From positions 1,364,001 to 1,428,000 of the forward strand of contig JAYXKI010000011.1 of assembly GCA_037892935.1 (NCBI GenBank): a stretch of DNA of 64,000 nt, in the 5' to 3' direction. The first letter of the stretch is position 1, and every line of letters begins with the position of its first letter. Under the pieces are notes generated by a model. That model did no database searches. It had not been told where the DNA came from and saw only the letters and a program-made list of their open reading frames with translations. The position numbers were made by a program, and so were the translations under genes. Positions 23,009 to 33,826 of the stretch are shown piece by piece. Source of the DNA: Phlebopus portentosus (Eukaryota; Basidiomycota; Agaricomycetes; Boletales; Boletinellaceae).

Positions 23009-26000
23009 TCAACATAATCCCAGCATCTTACACATCTCCTGCACCTTTACTCTGCTTAGTGCTTTGGTCATAATGTCTGCTGGCATGGTCTGAGTGGGCA
23101 AGTAATGCACTTTGATATGACCAGCCTCTACAACATCTCTCAACCAGTAGAAGCGCAGATCTAGGTGTTTCATGCGTCCATGATGCTCAGGATTGTTTGC
23201 CACAGACAGAGCAGACTGGTTATCAATGTACAGAGAAGAGGGTGCATCAAATTTGTAGCCAAACTCTGTAAAGAGATTTCTCAGCCACATAATCTCTTGT
23301 CCTGCACTAACAGCAGCAATGTATTCTGCTTCAGTGGTAGATAGAGTCACAAAGGGCTGCAACTTGCTAGCCCAGCTGATAGCACCAGTTCCCATCTTGA
23401 CAACCATCCCACTTGTGGACTGTCTGTTATCCTCATTTCCTCCATGGTCAGCATCACAGAAGGTAGTGAACAGCTCAGAGGACTTAGGATAGGTGCATAA
23501 GTCAACCTGAAATCCTTTGTACCCTATAGATAGCGACATAGATGCTTTGCTACCTTCCAATGAGCTGGACCAGGATTAGAACTGAAGCGTCCCAAGACAC
23601 CAACTGCATAGGCAATATCTGGCCTAGTAGCAATAGCTAAATACATGAGTGCACCAACTAATTGCTTGTAGGGCACCTGCTTTATGTATTCAGTTTCTGC
23701 AGGGGTCTTAGAAGCCATGTCCTTGCTGAGCTTCTGCTCAGGGAGAGGAGTAGTAACAGTGCCACAGTTGCTCATGCTGAAGCGCTCTAGCACATCAATA
23801 ATATACTGTCTCTGTGACAGACTGATAGAGTGCTTGGAGCGGTCTCTCTGAATATGGACTCCTAGCAGGAATGAGGTTGGGCCCAACTCATGCAGTTTAA
23901 AGTGCTTAGCCAGTTCATCTCTGACAGACTCATACTGCTGCTTAGACTTTACAGCAATGGTCATGTCATCAACATAGACTGGAATGATGATGCGCACTTC
24001 ATCTCTGCTGTACACCCAAATGCTGTAATCACAGCGCACTAACTTGAAGCCCATGCTCTTCATCACTGAATCAAGCTTCTTGTGCTATTGGTGGCCAGCC
24101 TGCTTAAGGCCATAAATTGACTTGATCAGCTTGAGAACAAATCTAGGGCCAAAGTAGTCCTCAAATCCTTCAGGCTGATTCATGTAGACATCATGCTCCA
24201 TCTCACCATTGAGGAAAGCAGTAGAGATATCAACACTATACAGCTCAAGGTCTTCAAATGCAGCTATTGCCAGGATGGCTCTAAGTGCAGCCCACTTGGC
24301 TGTAGGGGCAAACACCTGAGAGAACTCAAGACCTGGTTGCTGAGAGAAGCCCTTGGCTACCAGCCTTGCTTTGTACCTGTCTACAGATCCATCTGCCTTG
24401 TGCTTGAGCTTGAACACCCATCTGCATCCAATGGGCTTTCTGCCAGGAGGTAGTCTGACTGGTTCAAATGTGCCATTCTTAATCAGACTGATAAATTCTT
24501 CCATGGCTGCTTTCTCCCAGAGGTCTGCATCAGGATGTCCTTTGATGTCCTTCCACTGATAGGGTTTAGAACTGATGTGTTGCACATCTTGTGCAGAAAA
24601 CACATGCTCAGCACAATTAGATGACTGGAATGCATATTCTAGAGCATCTTCATAAGACAGATAGATGTCCTCTAGTCCTGCATTAGCACCAAAATCCATT
24701 AAGCCAGCAAATATCAGTGCTTCAGCTTGCAACTCCTCTTCTGACATGATGTCCAGTTCATCAGGTGAGTCACTGTCCATCTCAATATCCTGCTCTGGCT
24801 GCTCTACAATATCTGGCTGAGCTGCAGAGTCAGTATCAGAAGCAGTGTCAGGTGCAGTGTCAGATACAGTTGGCTCTGCTGAGTTGAAGTTGAAGCGCTG
24901 TAGTGGAGTAGGGGAGCCTGGCACACGTCTGAGAAGGCGCTGTCCAACATAGTCCACATCCCACCAGCCAGTGGTATGACATCTAATAGGTCTTCACATT
25001 GGATCTGGCCACCAGGGAGAAGCAGGCCTTTGTTTCTTTGAGGCCTGCTCAGATAGCAGTGGTGAAGTAGTGTGTTCACGCTTTGGTGGATGAGTGGCTG
25101 GTGAAGGAGGATAATGTAGAGCACTGTGTGAAGGAGGACTAGGTGATGGATTAGGTGGAGGACTAGGTGTAGGTGTAGGTGTAGGCATAGGAGGATCTGC
25201 TGGATGCATAGGAGCAGGTGGTGGAGGAGGAGCTGGCAGAACATCAATAGCATCCTCTACTCCCCCCTGTTCTGGCAGGTCTTCTGTCTGTGTAGGCATA
25301 TTCACCCTCAAGTCAACTGGGTTTCTAGATGTACCAGGGAAGACTCTCTCATCAAATTGAGCAGAGTCACTAATGACTTCCTTCCTGGTAAGTGGATTCC
25401 AGAACAACCAGCCTTTATAGTTAGAGGGGTAGCCTAGAAACACACATTTCTGTGTGTGGGACTGCAGCTGCTTGTGTTGATCTTTCTTCACAAGCACATA
25501 AGAGGTGCATCCAAATACACGCAAGTGAGAGACATCTGGCTTTGACTGGAACCAGAGCTCATAGGGTGTACTGGCAGACACAGCAGAGGTGGGAGAGCGG
25601 TTGTGTACATGTACAAATGCTGCCACTGCATCCCACCAGAAGCTAGAGGGCAGGTGTGCTTCATTAAGCATAGTAGTAATGCCCTCTGCAAGTGTCCTGT
25701 TAGCACGCTCTGCAACACCATTCTGATGAGGTTCATCTCTAATAGTGTGCTGTCTGTGGATGCCTGCAGTAATACAGAACTGGTCCTATTCCTTAGACAC
25801 ATATTCTCCACCTTTATCATCACGAGTGGCTTTGATCTTCACTCCTAACTGGTTCTCTGCATAGGCCTTAAATTGCTTGAAGGCAGCAAATGTATCACTC
25901 TTCTTCTTCAATGGAAGAACAGCCCAGTAGCGACTGTAATCATCAATGAAGGTGATCCAATATTTAAAGCCATGTCTAGATTGAACAGGCAATGGACCAT

Positions 26001-27549
26001 GAACATCAGAGTGAACTAATTGGAGGAGACCAGAAGCTCTGTGAGATGCAAGTTTGGAGACATTAGACCTGTGCTACTTGCCAGCTATGCAAGGTTCACA
26101 GATAGGATCTGGAGTGCTCTTGGATTTGACAACCATTCCTTTGACTAGCTCCTCAGTCATCAACCTGTTTACATCACCATGATTGAGATGTACAAAGCGC
26201 CTGTGCCAAAGTGTAGTGTCAAGTGAACAGGTGCTGGTGAATGCAGCATAAGCAATGGTAGGGACAATATGGCCATTGAGAGTTGCTGCATTGTAAGAGG
26301 TGATGTTTGCAGTGAAAAGAACTGTTCCATGACGATGGAAAAGCATCTTGTTATGGTGAATGGTGACAACATATGATTTGGAATGAGTCAAATACAGGAC
26401 TGAGAGGAGATTGTTTCTGAGATCAGGAACATGAAGTACATGCTCAAATTCAAGTAACTGTCCAGGTTTGCCACCAACTACAGGCTGAAAGCGCACTGTG
26501 CCAACACCAACTGAATAAATAACTTAGTTGTTGGCTAAACGAATAGGGGTGTGATTTGTTGAGTATTTGGTGAACCAATGACGATGTGGAGTCATGTGGC
26601 AAGTGGCACCTGTGTCAGCAATCCAGTCAGTTCCTGCATCTGGGATAAGAGGTGAATGGGGATTGATGTAGTCAAAAGCACTTGCATTGCCAGCAAATTC
26701 AGCAGATTCAGCAGATTCATCTTGTTGAGCAACATGGGCCTTCTGGCCCTTTCTGCCCTTCCTCCTCTTCTCTTCCCTGTTCTTCTTAGCCCTGACATGT
26801 GCATCCTTAGAAGCTGCCTGCTTCATATAGCAGTTCTTCTCTGTGTGCTTAGGAATACCACAGAAGGTGCAAGTGACACCTTGAGAGGAGATAGGCTTTA
26901 CAGCACTACTAGTGGATGTGAACATGGCCTGGGGCTAAAGCTGAATGCGCTCTTGACAGTTCTGCTGCTCTTGGGCAAATGCCTCCTTAAGGTTATTCCA
27001 CTTGAATTCCTTCATAAGGAGCACTGTAGAGCGAAAGGAAGCATAGTCCTCAGGAAGAGCACAAATCAGACATGCACATGCAAGCTCATTCTCAAACTCC
27101 TCAAGTTTGAGGGTGCTAGAACGAGTGCTTCTGATCTTGTGCAGTGCTAGCTCAACCCTGCTCACCAGATTGGTGAGGGACTCATCTTCCTTCTTAGTGA
27201 TGTTGAAGAACTCATCATAGGCATTAAAGCGCGCAGCTGGGTTGTCCTGCTCATTGATCTTCTGAAGCTCAGTCCACATCTTGACTGGATCATCCATGTA
27301 GTCCTGCACCATAACCTGCATGCTATGCTCAATTCTCTGATAGATTAGGCCTGCAGCTTGCTTAGCCTTCTCTTCCCAGAGCTGGACAGCCTCTGCTGGA
27401 GCACTAGGCTTAGCTTCCTGACCAGAGGTCAGGCGCCACAACTTCTTGACTTGAAGTGCAGCACGCATATCATTCTTCCAGACAGAGTAATTGCTGTCAT
27501 TGAGCTTAGTGATAGTGGATAGCATCTCAGAGGTGACAGGATCAGACAT
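23009..27549 (-). pseudogene. A4 gag-pol, few lesions
   Basis: Starts at ATG (27549) in MSDPVTSEML and ends at TGA (complement 23009-23011). It covers Gag/UBN2, zinc knuckle CTFCGIPKHTEKNC, protease ADTGATCHM (about 26600), GAG-pre-integrase and integrase (25480-26230), proline-rich linker, RT and RNase H. Lesions I can see are a few isolated stops (for example 26935, 26524, 26074, 25786 and 24994), TAG at the RT Trp (complement 24085-24087), and one missing base near 23490 (GGATAGG, where X and Y have GGATCAGG) that shifts the RNase H frame. Confidence 0.88.
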
Positions 27550-28717
27550 GATAGTTGAAATGAGGTGTGGATGAGAGTGGACAGATGATGCTTAGAAGAA
27601 ATAAGCAGTAAGGGAGCAATGAGGGAGAGAGCGCTAACAAATTTATGCCTGGAGGTGACAGATCAATGCCAACCAGTGCAGTCTTCTACAGTCACTATAC
27701 AGATTTGCTGCAAGACAGTGCTGGTCTGTTGGTCTGCTAAGACCCCGCAGGCACCGCTAACTGAGAGAGGCTCTAGGCTTAAGTAGACACTCAAAGAGTG
27801 ACTACAACTAGCGAACTAAGGCCAGGCAGGCAAGCTTCACAGTCTGTAGGCTAGGCTGATCCAACAACAGTGATGGAGCCACACACCAATTAACACCAGA
27901 GCTGCCAGACACAAAATGCAGCACAGAGAGGGAACGGATAGGCAGAGTAGTGCACAAATTAGCACGCAGATAAAGGGGAACGAGCCAAATTGAATGGTAT
28001 AAAGAGCACACAGATCGAATTAGCGGATCGGCAGCAATTGATAATTTTTATTAGTACAAGAATAGCTCACAGCGCAGTTAAACCGCAGCTGATAAAACTG
28101 AAACTTGGTGGAAGTATGCACAGCTATAAGATCCATATGCATACTAAAGGGCATCCGGATCGGATGAGCGGTTGCTGAGAAAATTAAAAGTTGCTGAAAT
28201 AGAGTACAAAACAAAGATCCTTCAATATGTCAGGAAGTTCTTGACCGATTTGGCTGAAACTTCGCGACGAAGGACATAAAAATAGGCCAAATAGATGTGC
28301 TATATTTTGTGAGAAATGAATTAGCGGTTCCCCCAGAATAGGCAATGTAACTTTAAAAATAGCTAATAGTGATAGGGCTATAGCAGTGTCAAATTGAAAC
28401 GGATCAGGCTGAAACTCAGTAGGACAGTAGGCCTATATAGGCCAAGTAAACGTGCCAAAGGGCGTCAAAAATGGCTAGATGGTTGTGGAGCAATCAAGCA
28501 ACGGAGTTTTAAGGAGATTTAGCACTGATAAAGGCCAAGAAAGAAGGCAGAGGGCTCTGGGACTATGGAAACTGTACAGAAGGGTGCAGAAGATGATGGG
28601 AACACTAGGAACACACCAAAAGGCCAGTCCAGAACATCAAAAGCTTCTCTGACAACAGTAGTAGCTCTCCAAACTCAAAAACTCAAAAATGCAGCAGTGC
28701 AGACAGCTAAAGCTCAA
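27550..28717 (-). other. A4 untranslated leader
   Basis: The family A leader, minus strand. It shares many derived bases with the A2 leader that the CpG-richer X/Y leaders lack (for example CTAATTCG, where X/Y have CTGATCCG). No gene is supported. Confidence 0.75.
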
Positions 28718-28728
28718 GGCTCATAACC
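28718..28728 (-). other. Primer-binding site of A4
   Basis: GGTTATGAGCC on the minus strand, directly inside the 5' LTR and complementary to the initiator tRNA-Met anticodon arm. Confidence 0.78.
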
Positions 28729-28928
28729 TGTTAGATCACACAAATCCAGCAAGGGACCACTGAGTCCAGTGGTGAGTACACTTGATGTAGAGTACTCACC
28801 AATAGACTGTGCCGCTTTTACAGGAGATTACATAAGTATCACATAATTAAGAAAGCGGACATAAGGAAGAATATAAACAGAACAATAAACTACAAAATAC
28901 TAAGAGTGTCAGAATCACACTTCTAACA
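28729..28928 (-). repeat. 5' LTR of A4 (short form)
   Basis: 200 bp with a single 29-bp repeat unit. It is 52 bp shorter than its own 3' partner. Confidence 0.92.
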
Positions 28929-29120
28929 GTTGAAGAAATACTCGACTCGCATCTGCATCGAGGCAAGCTCCAATTCTTGGTCAAGTGGGTTGGATATGAG
29001 GAAGCGACTTGGCAGCCAGAATCCGACATCAAGGATAATGCACAGGAGTCAATTTAAGAATTCTACCACAAACATCCTGGAGCTCCGAGGAAGTTAACAA
29101 TACCTCAACAAAGCCTGTGA
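28929..29120 (+). pseudogene. G1 chromodomain, C-terminal end of pol
   Basis: Continues the G1 pol frame after A4: VEEILDSHLHRGKLQFLVKW followed by VGYEEATWQPESDI, a clear chromodomain (reader of histone methylation that steers integration in chromoviruses). It shares the GTTGA target duplication with 22725-22729. One TAA lies in EESI*EFYHKHPG near 29056. The frame ends at TGA 29118-29120. Confidence 0.88.
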
Positions 29121-29180
29121 GCGCTGTACAAGTTCACGTCCTCGAAAGGCTTATGTAGTTGGTCGGGACGCCCAACCTTG

Positions 29181-29192
29181 AAGGGGGGGTGA
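29181..29192 (+). other. Polypurine tract of G1
   Basis: AAGGGGGGGTGA directly before the 3' LTR. Confidence 0.78.
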
Positions 29193-29651
29193 TGTAAGGA
29201 CTCAAACATTTTCCTTTTCCTTTCTTACGTTACCATTTATTTTAATATTCTTTTTCCTTTTCTTTTATTTTTCTTATGTGCTTATTCATCCAGTTGCCGG
29301 AACATTCCACAATGTTCTATCACGCCCACTAATCATCCCATTCCTTATCATGTGACTTCCTATTAGAGTAGATCTTTCTCGCACTCAAAGTCTATATAAG
29401 TAGATAGTTTGACTCTTTCGTTCCTTGTCTTTCTATTCTACTTACCTTCACTACGACCTAGGTATCTACTCTTATATTATTAGTTTGCTGAATTCTACTT
29501 ACCTTCACTGCGACCTAGCATTCGACGGTCTGGACTTAAGCCTTGTCTTAGCTGTCTTGACCTGAACAACGTGTTTGGGATTATCTCATCTATGCTTGTT
29601 TGTTGTTATGTTGGCCTGCCTCGACTCAGTCCTTGAGCCGTCTGCCTAACA
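29193..29651 (+). repeat. 3' LTR of G1
   Basis: 459 bp, TGTAAGGACTC to GCCTAACA, the same length as the 5' LTR. Followed by the CTGAC target duplication and by resumed A3 sequence. Confidence 0.92.
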
Positions 29652-30873
29652 CTGACTGGCTCAAAAGTGCTATTCTCAATCAGACTGACAAATTCCTCTA
29701 TGGCTGCCTTTTTCTAAAGGTCTGCATCAGGGCATCCTTTGATGTCCTTCCACTAATAGGGTTCAGGACTGATGTGTTGCACATCTTGTGCAGAGAACAC
29801 ATGCTCAGAGCAATTAAATGACTGGAATGCATATTCCAGAGCATCTTCATAAGACAGATAGATGTTCTCTAGTTCTACATTAGCACCAAAATCCATTAGG
29901 CCAGCAAACATCAGTGCTTCAGCTTGCAACTCCTCTTCTAACATGATGTCCAGTTCATCAGGTGAGTCACTGTCCATCTCAACATCCTGCTCTGGCTGTT
30001 CTACAACATCTGGCTGAGCTGCAGAGTCAGTATCAGAAGCAGTGTCAGGTGTAGTTAGCTCTGCTAAGTTGAAGTTGAAGCACTGTGGTGGAATAGGGGA
30101 GCCTGGCACACGTCTGAGAAGGTGCTGTCCAACATAGTCCACATCCCACCAGCTAGTAGTGTGACATCTAATAGGTCTCCACATTGGATCTGGCCACCAG
30201 GGAGAGATAGGCTTTTATTTTTTTGAGGTCTACTTAGATAGCAGTAGTGAAGTAGTATGTTCACACTTTGGTGGATGAGTAGCTGGTGAAGAAGAATGAT
30301 GTGGAGGACTGTGTGGAGGAGGACTAGATGATAGATTGGATAGAGAACTAGGTGTAGGTGTAGGTGTAGGCATAGGAGGATCTGCTAGATGCACAGGAGC
30401 AGATGGAGAAGGAGGAGCTGGCAGAACATCAATAGCATCCTCTACTCCCTCCTGTTCTGGCAGATCTTCTGTCTGTGTAGGCACATTCACCCTCAAGTCA
30501 ACTGGGTTTCTAGATGTACCAGGGAAGACTCTCTCATCAAATTGAGCAGAGTCACTAATGACTTTCTTCCTGGTAAGTAGATTCCAGAATAGCCAGCCTT
30601 TATAATTAGAGAGGTAGCTTAGAAACACACATTTCTGTGTGTGGGACTGTAGCTGCTTGTGTTGATCTTTCTTCACAAGCACATAGGAGGTGCATCCAAA
30701 TACATGCAAGTGAGAGACATCTGGTTTTGACTGTAACCAGAGCTCATAGGGTGTACTGGCAGACACAGCAGAGGTAGGAGAGCGGTTGTGCACATGTATA
30801 AATGCTGTCACTGTATCTCACCAGAAGCTAGAGGGCAGATGTGCTTCATTAAGCATAGTAGTGATGCCCTCTG
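29652..30873 (-). pseudogene. A3 pol, integrase end and linker to RT
   Basis: Resumes A3 after G1. Minus-strand reading gives the integrase C-terminal region (GCTSYVLVKKDQHKQLQ, about 30640-30690), proline-rich linker (TPTPTP, about 30345), acidic linker (EMDSDSPDELDIM) and the start of the RT domain. The frame is broken at several points. It is cut at 30873 by the X/Y block. Confidence 0.86.
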
Positions 30874-31125
30874 TGTTAGATCACACAAATCCAGCAAGGG
30901 ACCACTGAGTCCAGTGGTGAGTACACTTGATGTATATTAGCAGTCTAACTACATACCTGAGTCCAGTGGTGAGTACACTTGATGTAGAGTACTCACCAAT
31001 GGACTGTGCCGCTTTTACAGGAGATTACATAAGCATCACATGATCAAGAAAGCGGACATAAGGAAGAATATAAACAGAACAATAAACTACAAAATACTAA
31101 GAGTGTCAGAATCACACTTCTAACA
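30874..31125 (-). repeat. 3' LTR of X (long form)
   Basis: 252 bp. It ends TCTAACA and is followed by polypurine tract ATCAGGGGGGAG (minus strand, 31126-31137). Confidence 0.92.
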
Positions 31126-31152
31126 CTCCCCCCTGATCTGACACTTCTTCCT

Positions 31153-32440
31153 TCAACATAATCCTAGCATCTTACACATCTCCTGCACCTTTACTCTGCT
31201 TAGTGCTTTGGTCATAATGTCTGCTGGCATGGTCTGAGTGGGCAAGTAATGCACTTTGATATGACCAGCCTCTACAACATCTCTCAACCAGTAGAAGCGC
31301 AGATCTAGATGTTTCATGCGTCCATGATGCTCAGGATTGTTTGCCACAGACAGAGCAGACTGGTTATCAATGTACAGAGAAGAGGGTGCATCAAATTTGT
31401 AGCCAAACTCTGTAAAGAGATTTCTCAGCCACATAATCTCTTGTCCTGCACTAACAGCAGCAATGTATTCTGCTTCAGTGGTAGATAGAGTCACAAAGGG
31501 CTGCAACTTGCTAGCCCAGCTGATAGCACCAGTTCCCATCTTGACAACCATCCCACTTGTGGACCGTCTGTTATCCTCATTTCCTCCATGGTCAGCATCA
31601 CAGAAGGTAGTGAACAGCTCAGAGGACTTAGGATCAGGTGCATAAGTTAACCTGAAATCTTTTGTACCCTGCAAATAGCGACATAGATGCTTTGCTGCCT
31701 TCCAATGAGCTAGACCAGGATTAGAACTGAAGCGTCCTAAGACACCAACTGCATAGGCAATATCTGGCCTAGTAGCAATAGCTAAGTACATGAGTGCACC
31801 AACCAATTGCTTGTAGGGCACCTGCTTCATGTATTCAGTTTCTGCAGGGGTCTTAGGAGCCATGTCCTTGCTGAGCTTCTGCTCAGGGAGAGGAGTAGTA
31901 ACAGTGCCACAGTTGCTCATGCTGAAGCGCTCTAGCACATCAATAATATACTGTCTCTGTGACAGACTGATAGAGTGCTTGGAGCGGTCTCTCTGAATAT
32001 GGACTCCTAGCAGGAATGAGGTTGGGCCCAACTCATGCAGTTTAAAGTGCTTGGCCAGTTCATCTCTGACAGACTCATACTGCTGCTTAGACTTTACAGC
32101 AATGGTCATGTCATCAACATAGACTGGAATGATGATATGCACTTCATCTCTGCTGTACACCCAAATGCTATAATCACAGCGCACTAACTTGAAGCCCATG
32201 CTCTTCATCACTGAATCAAGCTTCTTGTGCTATTGGTGGCCAGCCTGCTTAAGGCCATAAATTGACTTGATCAGCTTGAGAACAAATCTAGGGCCAAAGT
32301 AGTCCTCAAATCCTTCAGGCTGGTTCATGTAGACATCATGCTCCATCTCACCATTGAGGTAAGCAGTAGAGATATCAATACTATACAGCTCAAGGTCTTC
32401 AAATGCAGCTATTGCCAGGATGGCTCTAAGTGCAGCCCAC
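31153..32440 (-). pseudogene. X pol, RT and RNase H part
   Basis: A 352-codon open frame (31153-32211) encodes RT from MKSMGFKLVRCDYSIW through PVYVDDM and GVHIQRD to RNase H (CDADHGGNEDN, TTEAEYIAA, YIDNQSAL). Upstream of it, TAG (complement 32230-32232) replaces the conserved Trp after GLKQAGHQ. The region stops at the CCCAC duplication, 32436-32440, with the rest of pol on the other side of the inversion. Confidence 0.9.
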
Positions 32441-32640
32441 TGTTAGAAGTGTGATTCTGACACTCTTAGTATTTTGTAGTTTATTGTTCTGTTTATATTC
32501 TTCCTTATGTCCGCTTTCTTGATCATGTGATGCTTATGTAATCTCCTGTAAAAGCGGCACAGTCCATTGGTGAGTACTCTACATCAAGTGTACTCACCAC
32601 TGGACTCAGTGGTCCCTTGCTGGATTTGTGTGATCAAACA
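32441..32640 (+). repeat. LTR at the left inversion arm (5' LTR of Y, short form)
   Basis: 200 bp, TGTTAGAAGTG to GATCAAACA. The terminal CAAACA, where the family has CTAACA, is shared only with the LTR at 37086 (TGTTTGATC in reverse). This marks the two as the LTR pair of one element, Y. Confidence 0.9.
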
Positions 32641-32651
32641 GGTTATGAGCC
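32641..32651 (+). other. Primer-binding site at the left arm
   Basis: GGTTATGAGCC directly after the LTR, as in the other family A elements. Confidence 0.78.
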
Positions 32652-33826
32652 TTGAGCTCTAGCTGTCTGCACTGCCGCATTTTTGAGTTTTTGGGTTTGG
32701 AGAGCTGCTGCTGTTGTCAGAGAAGCTTTTGGTGATCTGGACTGGCCTTTTAGTGTGTTCCTAGTGTTTCCATCATCCTCTGCATCCTTCTGTGCAGTTT
32801 CCACAGTCCCAGAGCCCTCTGCCTTCTTCTTTGGCCTTTATTAGTGCCAAATCTCCCCAAAACTCCGCCGCTTGATTGCTCCACAACCATCTAGCCGTTT
32901 TCGACGCCCTTTGGCACGTTTACTTGGCCCATATAGGCCTACTGTCCTGCCGAGTTTCAGCCTGATCCGTTGCGATTTGACACCGCTATAGCCCTATCAC
33001 TTTTGGCTATTTTCAAAGTTGCATTGCCTATCCCAGGTGAACCGCTGATCCGTTTCTCACGAAGTTTGGCACGTCTATTTGGCCTATTTCTGCGTCTCCT
33101 GTCGCGAAGTTTCAGCCAAATCGGTCAAGAACTCGCCGACTTATTGAAGGATCTTTGTTTTGCACCCTATTTTGGCAACTTTCGATTTTCTCGGCAACCG
33201 CTGATCCGATCCAAACACCCTTTGGTGTGCATACGGCTCCCATACCTGTGCATACTTCCACCAAGTTTCAGCTTGAGCGGCCGCGGTTTAACTGCGCTGT
33301 GGGCTATTCTTGTGCTGACGGAAATCGTCGATTGCTGCCGATCCGCTGATCCGATCCGCGTGCGCTTTGCACCATTCGATTTCGCTTGTCGTTCTCTATC
33401 TGCGTGCCAATTTGCGCACCGTTCCGCCCATCCGTTCCCTCTCTGCGCTGCATTTTGTGTCTGGCAGCTCTGGTGTTAATTGGTGTGTGGCTCCATCACT
33501 GTTGTTGGATCAGCCTAGCCTACAGACTGTGAAGCTTGCCTGCCCGGCCTTAGTTCGCTGGTTGTAGTCATTCTTTGAGTGTCTACTTAAGCCTAGAGCC
33601 TCTCTCAGTTAGCGGTGCCTGCAGGGTCTTAGCAGACCAACAGACCAGCACTGTCTTGCGGCAAATCTGTGTATACTTCAGTGACTGTAGAAGACTACAC
33701 TGGTTGGCATTGATCTGTCACCTCCAGGCATAAATTTGTTAGCGCTCTCTCCCTCATTGCTCTCTTACTGCTTATTTCTTCTAAGCATCATCTGTCCACT
33801 CTCATCTACACCTCATTTCAACTATC
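32652..33826 (+). other. Family A leader, best-preserved copy
   Basis: A 1.18-kb leader, CpG-richer than in the old copies. It holds three diverged units with a period of 155-156 bp between about 32900 and 33360 and part of a fourth. The anchors TTTGGCACGT/TTTGGTGTGC fall near 32911, 33066 and 33221. AGTTTCAGC starts at 32953, 33108 and 33264, and CCGCTGATCCG ends at 33052, 33208 and 33353. A 169-codon ORF crosses these repeats and I do not accept it as a gene. Confidence 0.8.

Larger units (their letters stand above)
22730..28928 (-). mobile_element. Copia family A element A4 (young, nearly intact)
   Basis: A 6199-bp minus-strand element inserted in the chromodomain codons of G1, with target duplication GTTGA (22725-22729 and 28929-28933). 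The 3' LTR is the 252-bp long form and the 5' LTR the 200-bp short form, so its LTRs differ in length. The coding region has few lesions. The leader is like that of A2, whereas gag-pol is like that of X and Y, so A4 looks mosaic. Confidence 0.93.
16790..29651 (+). mobile_element. Ty3/Gypsy chromovirus G1, split by A4
   Basis: A plus-strand Gypsy element of about 6.66 kb once A4 (6199 bp) and its 5-bp duplication are removed. Both LTRs are 459 bp. The target duplication CTGAC flanks it at 16785-16789 and 29652-29656. It encodes gag, protease, RT, RNase H, integrase and a C-terminal chromodomain, the order that defines chromoviruses. LTR differences and stops are dominated by transitions. Confidence 0.93.

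Noticed and set aside
32970..33479. 169-codon ORF in the family A leader, also at 42254-42763
   Set aside because: Open only in the two X/Y arms, which are copies of each other. It runs across the 155-bp repeats, and the frame is broken in A1, A2, A4 and A9. It is probably chance.
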